DNA of 48,849 bases from Bacillota bacterium (GCA_023414985.1 JAEZLY010000141.1:1-48849); one strand, 5' to 3'. Positions 8,528 through 16,275 are shown, counted from the first letter of the stretch. Translations and numbers: made by a program. The notes: generated from the letters alone by a model not told the origin.

Positions 8528-8620
8528 GACTTCACCTCATATGTTTCTATATAGTAATGAACAATTCCGTACCGGGCAGAACATTATTTTCTTATAGTAT
8601 AACCCTTCCGCAAAGATAAA

Positions 8621-8703
8621 AAGACTGCTGCAAGTATAAGAAGATACCCTATATCGTAGCACGTTTCCACGAAATATGTAAGTCCTTATATTTTGCAGCA
8701 GCC
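8621..8703 (-). terminator. Long-loop hairpin with T-run between the pplA-like gene and apbE
   Basis: Arms CTGCTGCAA...TATAAG and CTTATA...TTGCAGCAG (8623-8640 and 8685-8703) pair across about 44 bases, with a smaller hairpin (CACG/CGTG) in the loop. On the minus strand the second arm is followed by TCTTTTTATC. It probably ends or attenuates transcription after the very abundant-type lipoprotein gene, so apbE would be expressed at a lower level. Confidence 0.5.
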
Positions 8704-8728
8704 CACAAAATTACATGTTCAGCTTAAA

Positions 8729-9742
8729 TTACTTTGCTGCGCTTGCGTTTGCAGATGCCTTATCAACGTTAGCGATGAAAGGTCCTACATGAACGGTAAC
8801 GGAAGCAGCAAGATCTGCATCAGCAGCTAATCCCTGATCAGTTAAAGCGATACCCTTTACATCTGCTGCAGTCTTACCTACACAGTAATCAGCGAATGCG
8901 TTAGCCTCTTCATACCATTCCTTGCCGATACCGGAAGCCTTCTTCATACCATAAGCATCCTTTAATACCTGCTTAGCCTGAGGAGCTACAGTAAGGTCTG
9001 TGGAAATAACACCTGTAGTAGAGAAATTAACATTTCCCTGGATCGCGTCGATAATACAGCTTGTGATCTTGCTGTCCTTGCCTAAGGTAACAACAGCGAT
9101 ATTGGAGTAGGACTGTGCCAGACCTTCTGCATCAGCAGTTGCTTCTGTAGATTTTGCAATATCTGTTGTGATTGCAAGTCCGAGCTTATCTCCTTCTTTA
9201 GCGCCCTTATCGGTAGCTGCTCCTGCTGCCTGTGCTACTGCTTCGATAAAGTCACCGATATGTACTGTTACGGATGCTGCTAAGTCTGCATCAGAAGCAA
9301 CGCCCTGGTCAGTTACAGCAATTCCTTTTACTTCATCAACTGTCTTGCCTACGCAGTATTTTGCGAATGCAGCAGCCTGCTCGTTCCATTCCTTACCGAT
9401 ACCGGAAGCGGAACCCATACCATACTCTGTACCAAGTTCGTTCTTTGTCTTAAAGGTAGTTGCAACATCTGTTGTCAGCTTGCCTTCTGCAGAGAAGTTA
9501 ATCTTAGTCTGTGCAGCATCGATTTTACAGTCAACAATCTTTCCGTTCTTATCTACCAGTACGGCAGCGATCAGGGAATCTGTCTCTGCAAGACCTTCTG
9601 CATCAGCAGTTGCATTTGTTGATTTAGCTAATGATGACACGACTGCAAGACCAGTCTTTACAGCTGCACCGCCTGAGCTGCAGCCAACTAATAAGGACAT
9701 CACCATTGCTGCGCAAAGTGACATAGCTAAAATTTTCTTCAT
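8729..9742 (-). CDS. pplA: PplA-like flavoprotein lipoprotein with two tandem domains
   Basis: A 337-residue lipoprotein. The signal peptide ends in the lipobox LLVGC, so mature Cys21 is lipidated and the protein sits on the outer face. The mature part is two copies of one domain (about residues 30-175 and 187-330). Both copies share AKST-ATADAEGLA, YGM-ASGIGKEW, CVGKT and TDQG...DADLAASVTVH, with two cysteines each. This fits the PplA/Cad lipoproteins of Listeria and Enterococcus, which carry covalent FMN and pass electrons to extracellular acceptors. The neighbours (apbE, dmkA, dmkB, ndh2) are the Listeria EET genes. The FMN attachment residues are not certain; the conserved Ser/Thr of both copies are candidates. 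Confidence 0.82.
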   Translation of the reverse strand: MKKILAMSLCAAMVMSLLVGCSSGGAAVKTGLAVVSSLAKSTNATADAEGLAETDSLIAAVLVDKNGKIVDCKIDAAQTKINFSAEGKLTTDVATTFKTKNELGTEYGMGSASGIGKEWNEQAAAFAKYCVGKTVDEVKGIAVTDQGVASDADLAASVTVHIGDFIEAVAQAAGAATDKGAKEGDKLGLAITTDIAKSTEATADAEGLAQSYSNIAVVTLGKDSKITSCIIDAIQGNVNFSTTGVISTDLTVAPQAKQVLKDAYGMKKASGIGKEWYEEANAFADYCVGKTAADVKGIALTDQGLAADADLAASVTVHVGPFIANVDKASANASAAK

Positions 9743-9814
9743 AGTTCTTCCTCCATGTTGTATGTTTTTTAGGTTACATCTATATTAATTCCTGGTGATA
9801 CAGGAACAATATAC

Positions 9815-10717
9815 TTAAGAAATCAGGACACCAAGGAATATTACCACAGTGTTCGTTCCCATAATAATCACAAAATTTTTGATCGCCATCAGGAAGGTAG
9901 AGGCTTTCTCCTGTTTGGCAAAGAAGGTGTTAATATTCTTCTGCACCGGGATGATCGAAATCAACGACAGCAGACAGATCGGTGAAAGAATCCCCAATAT
10001 CACCATCAGAATCGTCGCCAGATAAGTCATATAATATAAGCCGGCAAACAGAGTAAGCGCATTTCTTCCTATATAATACGGCAGGGTATGTCTCTTTACG
10101 ATAATATCCTTCTCCAGATCGCAGATATTATTGGCCAGCATGATGTTGGCCGTAGTACAAAAGGGTGCGACAGAGAATAGTAGCAGGGATAATAATGGAA
10201 CCACCTGCAAATTAAGGGATATTGTCGATAAATTAACATTCAAGGCTAAATAAGTACCTGCCGGCTGATTGATATAAAGCAACAGGAAGGGTATCAGCAG
10301 TCCGTAGAAGAGTCCGGACATCACTTCACCCAGAGGCATTCTTGAGATCGGTACAGGACCGTAAGTGTAAAATACTCCGCATAGGAAACAGAGCCCACCG
10401 ACCAGCAATACAACCAGATCTGTCTGAAATGCCAGCAATAATCCCAATAAGGTGCTGACCGCAAACAAGACATAGATAATGAGCAAAGCCGTCCTGCGTT
10501 TAAACTGCAGCGTCTGGTGATTATTCTTCGTATCGATATAATTATTGATTCCGGTAGTCGTCAGATCAAACAGGAACATCGATCCGAAGAATAATAATGT
10601 TAATCCCCAGTGTATCGGCTGCTTCTTAAGCAACAGAAAAGCAATTGTATAGGCAAAAGTAAAGGTACTGGTTATCTTCGTTCTGATTTCAACATAGTCC
10701 AGAAATCGTTTCACCAT
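9815..10717 (-). CDS. dmkA: UbiA-family prenyltransferase for demethylmenaquinone (DmkA/MenA-like)
   Basis: A 300-residue membrane protein with about eight or nine helices. The two aspartate-containing motifs of UbiA prenyltransferases are recognisable: NNYIDTKNNHQ (first, shortened) and NNICDLEKDIIVKRHTLP (second). These enzymes attach a polyprenyl chain to 1,4-dihydroxy-2-naphthoate. The start is the ATG at 10717: AGAGGTGA, which overlaps the dmkB stop, is its ribosome binding site. The upstream GTG at 10726 is too close. It is co-transcribed with the prenyl diphosphate synthase and ndh2, so its product probably supplies the quinone used by Ndh2. Confidence 0.85.
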   Translation of the reverse strand: MVKRFLDYVEIRTKITSTFTFAYTIAFLLLKKQPIHWGLTLLFFGSMFLFDLTTTGINNYIDTKNNHQTLQFKRRTALLIIYVLFAVSTLLGLLLAFQTDLVVLLVGGLCFLCGVFYTYGPVPISRMPLGEVMSGLFYGLLIPFLLLYINQPAGTYLALNVNLSTISLNLQVVPLLSLLLFSVAPFCTTANIMLANNICDLEKDIIVKRHTLPYYIGRNALTLFAGLYYMTYLATILMVILGILSPICLLSLISIIPVQKNINTFFAKQEKASTFLMAIKNFVIIMGTNTVVIFLGVLIS

Positions 10718-10722
10718 GGATC

Positions 10723-11700
10723 TCACCTCTTACGCGCCGCTTTATTCAATACCAGCAGCAGCTTCTCCTTTTTACTTTCCGTTGCCGGAAGCTCGTCGAT
10801 AATCCGCTTAGCCTTATCGTAATACTTCTGCACCATTCCCCGGGTAAAATCCAGTCCTCCGGTCTTTGCTACAGCTTCATTAATTTCATTTCGGGAAATT
10901 CTTTTTTCTACTGCCTTTGTCTTAAAATCCACAAGCTTTGAAAAAGCATGAATTAACGGAAGGGTGATGACGCCCTGCTCGTAATCGGATTGGACAGGTT
11001 TGTGAGCATCCTCGATGGTATCCTCAAAATCGATGCAATCATCGGTTAATTGGAATATCATTCCGGTATAATAGCCCAACTGTCTGTACCGGTTAGCCTC
11101 TTTCTCAGAGCAGCCTGCGAAGATTGCTCCCGCAAAATAAGAGGCTTCAAATAAAGCAGCCGTCTTACCGGAAATAATCTTTAAATATCGATAGATAGAT
11201 AGATTGATATTTCCGTTGTTGATGTGCTGGTTCAATTCACCCAGGCAGAGTCTGCCGATATAATCCTGCAGGTCTAAGTACAGATAATCTTTCTTATTCT
11301 CAATGGAGCCCGCCATACGAAGTGCAACCGTCAGCAGATAGTCTCCGCAGATTACCGCGGTACGCTTTCCGTATTTCTTCTGGAGGGTCACTTCCCCACG
11401 CCGAAGCTCAGCATTATCGATAATATCGTCATGTACCAGAGTGGCAAGATGCAGGATCTCAATCGCAGCCGCAATCTTAATGGCATTCGGATGTACCATA
11501 CCGTTCTCATCCTCAGCACAATAGATTACCGAGAGAGCGCGGATGTATTTTCCTCTGGAGGAGATCAGATGCCTGGTAAATTCCCGGATGAGGAGCGGTG
11601 AATGATAGAGTGTCTTATCAACCTCTTTTTTCACCAGCTCCAAGGCATCCTCTGCAGGAACCAGCTCTGTTTTTATATCCTTTTTTATTTCATTAGTCAT
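10723..11700 (-). CDS. dmkB: Polyprenyl (e.g. heptaprenyl-type) diphosphate synthase, DmkB role
   Basis: A 325-residue trans-isoprenyl diphosphate synthase. It has both aspartate-rich motifs, LVHDDIIDNAELRRG (FARM) and FQLTDDCIDFEDT (SARM), plus the conserved lysine region RGKYIRAL. It makes the side chain for a quinone. Its start overlaps the last eight bases of ndh2 and its stop lies five bases before dmkA, so the three are tightly coupled. Chain length cannot be read from the sequence. Confidence 0.9.
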   Translation of the reverse strand: MTNEIKKDIKTELVPAEDALELVKKEVDKTLYHSPLLIREFTRHLISSRGKYIRALSVIYCAEDENGMVHPNAIKIAAAIEILHLATLVHDDIIDNAELRRGEVTLQKKYGKRTAVICGDYLLTVALRMAGSIENKKDYLYLDLQDYIGRLCLGELNQHINNGNINLSIYRYLKIISGKTAALFEASYFAGAIFAGCSEKEANRYRQLGYYTGMIFQLTDDCIDFEDTIEDAHKPVQSDYEQGVITLPLIHAFSKLVDFKTKAVEKRISRNEINEAVAKTGGLDFTRGMVQKYYDKAKRIIDELPATESKKEKLLLVLNKAARKR

Positions 11701-13777
11701 TATAAATATACCACTTTCTGACGAACGGGAGCTTCTTCCACAGCTTCTTCAGACCGGGATATGCGTAATAATCAAGTCCTAAGGATCTGCCTGCGCCAAT
11801 CAAGACAGCTATTCCGGCAAAGATCATCCAGAAGGTTCCAAGGTACAAGCCGGTAGTACATACGAACATAAACTGCAGTACCAGGGAAACAGCTGCTGCA
11901 GGAGCTGTAAATAATCCTCCCATCAGTGCCAATCCGATTAATATTTCAGCTACAACAATAAAGATCTGCATGAACATCTGAACACCCTCATAGGGTAAAA
12001 TCAAATGATTTACGAACCAGTTCATCGCCGGGATATCCAAACGGAACGCATAGTCGCTGATGGTAGAATTAGCAAGCTGCTTACCGCTGACGAAGATGAA
12101 TCTGATCAATCCAAGGATGTCAAAATTAAAGATTACATGACCGATAGACTGTGCTGCAGCATTCGCTGTATCTGCCGCACCCTCTGCAGGAGTCGCTGAA
12201 GAAGCTGCATCTGCTGCCAAAGGAATTGCTTTCGCTACATGGGTCGCTACAACTGTTACAACCTTGTTCAGTGTATCCACTGCTGCAGTAGTTGCTGAGG
12301 ATACAGCATCCGGATTAGCGTTATTCTGTGCTGCGGGATAAAGGATACTGTTATACCAGGCATTTGCTCCGCCGAAGAAGCCCTCCAGCTTCGGTCCCTT
12401 GAACCAGCCTTCTACAATCTTCATCACACCTTCGAATACCCATACGGCACCAAGCCATACTCGGAGCGGTACCAACAGGAAGCTCGGTGTACGGTTGGAG
12501 AAATGTCCACCGACAAAGCTCCTACAATTACGGATTGTGAAGAACTCATGCTTCATATAATGGAATATCTTATTCCAGCCAAGTACCTGAATAAAATAAA
12601 TGATATTAATGAAATGCTTTGCAAACATCGCGAGGAAGGACGGCATACTGAAGAAATGATTCGGTAAGCCTACATGGCACACACCATAGCGTCCGCCGAT
12701 ACATACCATAACTCCGTGGAAGGCCGGTTTATACTGCTCCATCTTTCCGCTGCCCAGAATCGCACAAGCCAGATTATGCGCTGCCACGTCGGCACTCTGC
12801 TCGCAGTTCTCAACCATCTGAGGAACGGGACGCTCCTCACCCTCAGCGATGAAATACATATTATCACCGATGACATAGACATTTTCCGCTTTGGTGGAAC
12901 GAAGATAGGAATCCACCTGAACTCGACCGCCTCGGGTTACTTCTAAAGTATCTCCAGTTTTTTGGACTATATCATTACTCTGGATTCCGGCTGCCCAGAT
13001 GATCGTTCCGACCTTATTCTTCATGATCTTGTCATTCTGCTTCAGCTCAATGGAATCAGGCTCTATCTTTGTTACGACTGCATTCATGATCAGGCTGACG
13101 CCCATTTTCTCAAGGCGTCTTGCTACCTTTGCAGACAGCTTCTCTGTCAGGTTCGGAATCGGACGGCTCAATCCGTCCACATTAACCATCGTAACTTCAT
13201 TTCGTTCAATGTCAAACTTCTCACACAGAATCGGAACGTATTCCGCCAATTCACCGATCATCTCAACACCGGTAAAACCTGCACCTACTACATAGAAGGT
13301 CAGCAGTCTTCTTCTTTCCTCCCGATTCGTCTCTCGGGAAGCCTTGCGGAAGGTCTCATGAATATGTTCACGAAGTAATACTGCATCATCATAGGACCAC
13401 AGCTTGAAGGTAAATTCCTCAGCTCCCGGAACTCCGTAGAAGGTAGGCTTTGAACCTGCGGATAACACGAGATACTCATAAGGATAGGTCTCATTTTCCC
13501 CGATTACGGTACGTTTCTCAAAATCGATGGAAGTCACCGTATCCAGCTTCACGTTCACCTTACGGCCCGCAAATACCTTCTTCAAACTGATCTTGATGCT
13601 GTCCTCATCCACACGGTTCGCTGCAACTTCATGAAGCTCAGTAAGCATGGTGTGGAATGGGTTCTTGTCAATGATGGTAATGCTGATATCATCCCGCTTT
13701 TTGAACTTCTTTGCCAATTTCTTCGCCGTCAGTATTCCGGCATAACCTGCACCTACAATAACTATTCTCTTTTCCAT
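11693..13777 (-). CDS. ndh2: Type II NADH dehydrogenase fused to a DoxX-like membrane domain (Ndh2 of the EET type)
   Basis: A 694-residue fusion. Residues 1-400 are a type II NADH:quinone oxidoreductase with the FAD motif VGAGYAGILTAKKL, the NAD motif VVGAGFTGVE, TIIWAAGI and the late FAD motif NVYVIGDNM. Residues 430-694 are a DoxX-like membrane domain with four or so helices. Between its first helices (residues 481-545) is an alanine/threonine-rich stretch likely to face outward. Listeria Ndh2 also has a C-terminal membrane domain and feeds electrons to the EET quinone pool, whereas ordinary Ndh-2 lacks it. It is the first gene of the operon, has a good ribosome binding site (AAGGAG) and follows a structured leader of about 160 bases. 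Confidence 0.92.
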   Translation of the reverse strand: MEKRIVIVGAGYAGILTAKKLAKKFKKRDDISITIIDKNPFHTMLTELHEVAANRVDEDSIKISLKKVFAGRKVNVKLDTVTSIDFEKRTVIGENETYPYEYLVLSAGSKPTFYGVPGAEEFTFKLWSYDDAVLLREHIHETFRKASRETNREERRRLLTFYVVGAGFTGVEMIGELAEYVPILCEKFDIERNEVTMVNVDGLSRPIPNLTEKLSAKVARRLEKMGVSLIMNAVVTKIEPDSIELKQNDKIMKNKVGTIIWAAGIQSNDIVQKTGDTLEVTRGGRVQVDSYLRSTKAENVYVIGDNMYFIAEGEERPVPQMVENCEQSADVAAHNLACAILGSGKMEQYKPAFHGVMVCIGGRYGVCHVGLPNHFFSMPSFLAMFAKHFINIIYFIQVLGWNKIFHYMKHEFFTIRNCRSFVGGHFSNRTPSFLLVPLRVWLGAVWVFEGVMKIVEGWFKGPKLEGFFGGANAWYNSILYPAAQNNANPDAVSSATTAAVDTLNKVVTVVATHVAKAIPLAADAASSATPAEGAADTANAAAQSIGHVIFNFDILGLIRFIFVSGKQLANSTISDYAFRLDIPAMNWFVNHLILPYEGVQMFMQIFIVVAEILIGLALMGGLFTAPAAAVSLVLQFMFVCTTGLYLGTFWMIFAGIAVLIGAGRSLGLDYYAYPGLKKLWKKLPFVRKWYIYND

Positions 13778-13936
13778 GTCTGCTCCTTACTGTAATTTAT
13801 CACGCGCACAAAAGCCTTCGTAAAAAGTACAAAATAATCATATTTTTTACGAAAACTTTCGTTTGCGATTTGTTAACTTTATAACAAACTAATCCATAGC
13901 TTAATAGTAGCTTTTCTAGTGAAAAGTTACATTTAA
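13778..13936 (-). promoter_or_regulatory. Hairpin-rich 5' leader of the ndh2 operon
   Basis: From the predicted start of transcription to the ATG, the minus-strand leader can form four stems in a row. They are CTTTTC/GAAAAG, TTTGTTA/TAACAAA (loop 6), ACGAA/TTCGT (13849-13862) and a perfect 10-bp stem TTCGTAAAAA/TTTTTACGAA (13817-13826 with 13844-13853). The last two share bases and exclude each other, as expected of a switch. No known riboswitch consensus was recognised. Confidence 0.45.
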
Positions 13937-13943
13937 CGCTATT

Positions 13944-13972
13944 AGTATACCACGTATTCTTCATTTTGAAAA
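13944..13972 (-). promoter_or_regulatory. ndh2 operon promoter
   Basis: The minus strand reads TTTTCA, a 17-bp spacer and TATACT, with TGG directly before the -10 (extended -10). It is the best promoter in the 800-bp gap upstream of ndh2. Confidence 0.55.
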
Positions 13973-14153
13973 CATTTTTTAAAAAAATAGTCAATATGGT
14001 TACTATTTCCCAGGAGACAGCCATCCCCTTGTGCATTTCCTATAAACCTGATAGGAATTATGTAACCTTTCTTGAAAAACCCGAAATATCTGTCATATAT
14101 GGTCGAGCACATTGCGGGTAACCCCTGGCCTTTTTCTACTATGTATATAACGA

Positions 14154-14365
14154 CAAAAAGCAGGAAGCTGCATCTCCCCTGACGCAGCTTCCTTATCCGC
14201 TTCTATTCTATTCTTCTCCCCGGTGCTGCAGCAGGACAAAGTCATGAAATCCGACAAACATAAAGTCTGTCCGAATTCCCTGTTTCCTGCATATACCTCA
14301 GCCCCTTTACATATACGGTGTCTGTCTTTCCGCATACGATACACTATGTTACACAGTGCCCTATA
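14154..14365 (-). ncRNA. Candidate structured small RNA ending in an intrinsic terminator
   Basis: About 200 bases of the minus strand fold into four successive stems. They are 7 bp (14342-14348/14352-14358), 9 bp (14310-14318/14330-14338), a nested stem (14231-14236/14285-14290 around 14253-14259/14265-14271) and a perfect 9-bp terminator (14163-14171/14184-14192) followed by five T. The first three stems contain G-U pairs in the minus-strand transcript that would be A-C mismatches on the plus strand, which fixes the orientation. A weak -10 (TAATAT) lies just upstream. No gene was found in the stretch and no known RNA family was recognised. Confidence 0.5.
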
Positions 14366-14585
14366 TATTAAGGCAAATCCATGCCCAATATATCTTAACC
14401 ATGCCGGTTCACCTGCTGCCGGCGAAAAAGCCTCTTTTATGGAGGTTTTCTGAAATTTTTGTTGATTTTTTATCTAAAATGTATCATTATTATTTCAAAA
14501 CGTTTGTTCTGTCATTGTTTTTCTATTATACAACAGGAATGGCAACGGACAGGACAAAAATTGCTGAGCTTGGAGTATGGAACCT

Positions 14586-15476
14586 ATGGACAATTATCTC
14601 TTGGAGATTATTAAGAATACAACAGAATATATTGAAAAGAATCTGCTGGAAGAGATTAATCTGGACAGCATCTCAGAGAATATCAATATCTCTAAATTCC
14701 ATCTGCTTCGCATCTGGAAGGGTGCCACCTCCACAGGATTGATGGAATATGTAAGACGAAGAAGAATTGCCCTATCTCTGACCGATCTTCTGAATGACAG
14801 GTACAGCATCGACTTCATCTCCGCGAAATACTCCTTCGGCAGTGAACGCACCTACAACAGAGTATTTAAAGATGAATATGGTATCACCCCGGCCAAATGG
14901 CGTCGTAATCCGACCCCTCTGAGTATCCTTGACCGCTTCAATGCAGACTTTATGAATATCGCAGGAGAAGGCTTGATTTTCTTCCATTCCGTCGTAGTCC
15001 TGCCTGCTTTTAAGCTTGCGGGAGTAGAGTACCGAGTCGGGATTGAGGATAATTTCAAAAACCAGACCGCGAACCGCCATGGCATCGATTTCTACTTTAA
15101 TCACGGACCCGAGATCTGCTTCCCGGAAGAAAAGGATTCCTATTACGGATTGACGACGGTTCCGGGCAGACGTTTCAGCTACACCCTGTACCAGCCTTCT
15201 CTCAAGGTGGATGATAACAGTATAGTTCCTCCCTATATGAAGGTTAAGCATATTAAGCCTCATAAGTACGGGGTTTTTAAATACATCGGTCTCCATCGTC
15301 CGGAGGATATCTCCTCAAAAACACTGGAATCCTTATGGAATTATGTTATTAACATATGGATGCCGACCATGGAATTCCGTCTGGAAGAAGACTTCCATTT
15401 TGAATTCATCAATTATGCCCGCTGCAATGCAAACTACTGTGAATGCGAGCTGTATTATCCGATCTCAACGTTATAA
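14586..15476 (+). CDS. AraC family regulator with GyrI-like effector domain
   Basis: A 296-residue protein with the DNA-binding domain at the N-terminus: two helix-turn-helix units, EEINLDSISENINISKFHLL and SIDFISAKYSFGSERTYNR...FKDEYGITPAKWR. The C-terminal 170 residues resemble the GyrI/Rob-type effector-binding domain (VVVLPAFKLAGVEYRVG, HKYGVFKYIGLH). This is the Rob/MarA-plus-GyrI architecture, often used for drug or small-molecule sensing. The start is the ATG at 14586, ten bases after GGAG; the ATG at 14577 is only one base from it. It is transcribed alone, away from the EET locus. Confidence 0.88.
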   Translation: MDNYLLEIIKNTTEYIEKNLLEEINLDSISENINISKFHLLRIWKGATSTGLMEYVRRRRIALSLTDLLNDRYSIDFISAKYSFGSERTYNRVFKDEYGITPAKWRRNPTPLSILDRFNADFMNIAGEGLIFFHSVVVLPAFKLAGVEYRVGIEDNFKNQTANRHGIDFYFNHGPEICFPEEKDSYYGLTTVPGRRFSYTLYQPSLKVDDNSIVPPYMKVKHIKPHKYGVFKYIGLHRPEDISSKTLESLWNYVINIWMPTMEFRLEEDFHFEFINYARCNANYCECELYYPISTL

Positions 15477-15483
15477 TCATATA

Positions 15484-15580
15484 AAATGTCTGTTGCAAAT
15501 AAAGTGATATCGCCACGAAAGAGAAAGGGCTAGCTACCCCTTTCTCTTTCTATATCTATACTATGTTGCAACAGACATTT
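15484..15580. repeat. 97-bp nested palindrome, bidirectional terminator or MITE-like element
   Basis: A perfect 15-bp inverted repeat (AAATGTCTGTTGCAA at 15484-15498, its complement at 15566-15580) encloses a perfect 13-bp hairpin (15517-15529/15538-15550, GAAAGAGAAAGGG with its complement). It lies between two convergent genes. The inner stem can terminate in both directions; the outer repeat is more than a terminator needs. No convincing target-site duplication was found. Confidence 0.7.
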
Positions 15581-15589
15581 AGAAAACTT

Positions 15590-16165
15590 TTACTTGCTTC
15601 TCTCGAGTCTGATTTCTACAGCCTCGGCTGCGATCTTCTGCTGCTCCGCCATATGATTGAGGCTTTGCAGGATATCCTCCCGATAGATACGAAATAGCTG
15701 TACAAGCAAGTCATCCTTTTCCTCCTGCGACAGGAGTTCGAAGGCTGCCGACAGCATCCTGTCCGGCTTTTCACCCAGGTTCAGGAGCAGATTGCCCAAT
15801 TGACCTGTTTTTCCCGGCTGGGAGGACATCCCCTCTATCAGTTTAGGCAGCAGCTGAGTCAGTACCGAGTTATAATCAATCTCCTTCAGCTCCAGTTCTA
15901 ATTTTAGCATATCATACACCTCTCTTTCCGTATCCATAAATCGCAGAGTAGCTACCTGTACTCCTCTTAAGGCTTTCTCGAGTGCCTGGTTGATCATCGG
16001 CAAAAATCGTTCCTGATTGCGCAGTACCAGATGATAGCCCAGCGAATTCGTCACCTGATTCGGAATCAGCTTCATCAATCCTTTGGTGAAAGGTTTGGCC
16101 GGAAGAAAGCGTTGCGCCAGCTTTTCATAATCCACCTTATTCAGCTTTATCATAATTGTAAGCAT
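15590..16165 (-). CDS. Hypothetical helical protein
   Basis: I do not recognise this 191-residue protein. It is predicted to be almost all alpha-helical, soluble and leucine/glutamate-rich, with no signal peptide or membrane segment. The N-terminal 50 residues (YEKLAQRFLPAKPF, IPNQVTNSLGYHLV) could be a small globular domain, and the rest could form helical bundles. The promoter region holds a 12-bp palindrome that contains its -10 box, so it is probably under a dedicated regulator. It is transcribed alone. A second ATG four codons in is also possible as start. Confidence 0.7.
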   Translation of the reverse strand: MLTIMIKLNKVDYEKLAQRFLPAKPFTKGLMKLIPNQVTNSLGYHLVLRNQERFLPMINQALEKALRGVQVATLRFMDTEREVYDMLKLELELKEIDYNSVLTQLLPKLIEGMSSQPGKTGQLGNLLLNLGEKPDRMLSAAFELLSQEEKDDLLVQLFRIYREDILQSLNHMAEQQKIAAEAVEIRLERSK

Positions 16166-16238
16166 TCTCTTGCCTCATTTCCGAATCTTGATGATCCATC
16201 CTTTTCCTCAGCTATAAAAATATCCCATTTCTAACCTT

Positions 16239-16275
16239 ATTATACCTGTAATACATTTCGAAGTACAGGTATAAT
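16239..16275. promoter_or_regulatory. 12-bp perfect palindrome forming divergent -10 boxes
   Basis: ATTATACCTGTA (16239-16250), 13 bases, then TACAGGTATAAT (16264-16275). Read in either direction, the repeat ends in TATAAT, so each half supplies a consensus -10 for one strand, with no good -35. This is the layout of an operator over divergent, activator-dependent or repressed promoters between the hypothetical gene and the AraC gene. Confidence 0.6.

Noticed and set aside
13981..14070. GGTTAC/GTAACC long-distance stem with inner TTCCTAT/ATAGGAA hairpin
   Set aside because: Upstream of the likely ndh2 promoter and with internal loops; too weak to list as an element by itself.
14093..14344. 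Minus-strand frame of 83 codons over the RNA candidate
   Set aside because: It reads through the terminator hairpin and has no start signal; RNA structure explains the region better.
14401..14455. Two hairpins (GCCGG/CCGGC and AAAGCCTC/GAGGTTTT) upstream of the GyrI-type AraC gene
   Set aside because: They could end transcription on either strand, but no gene ends nearby on either side; nothing further supports a role.
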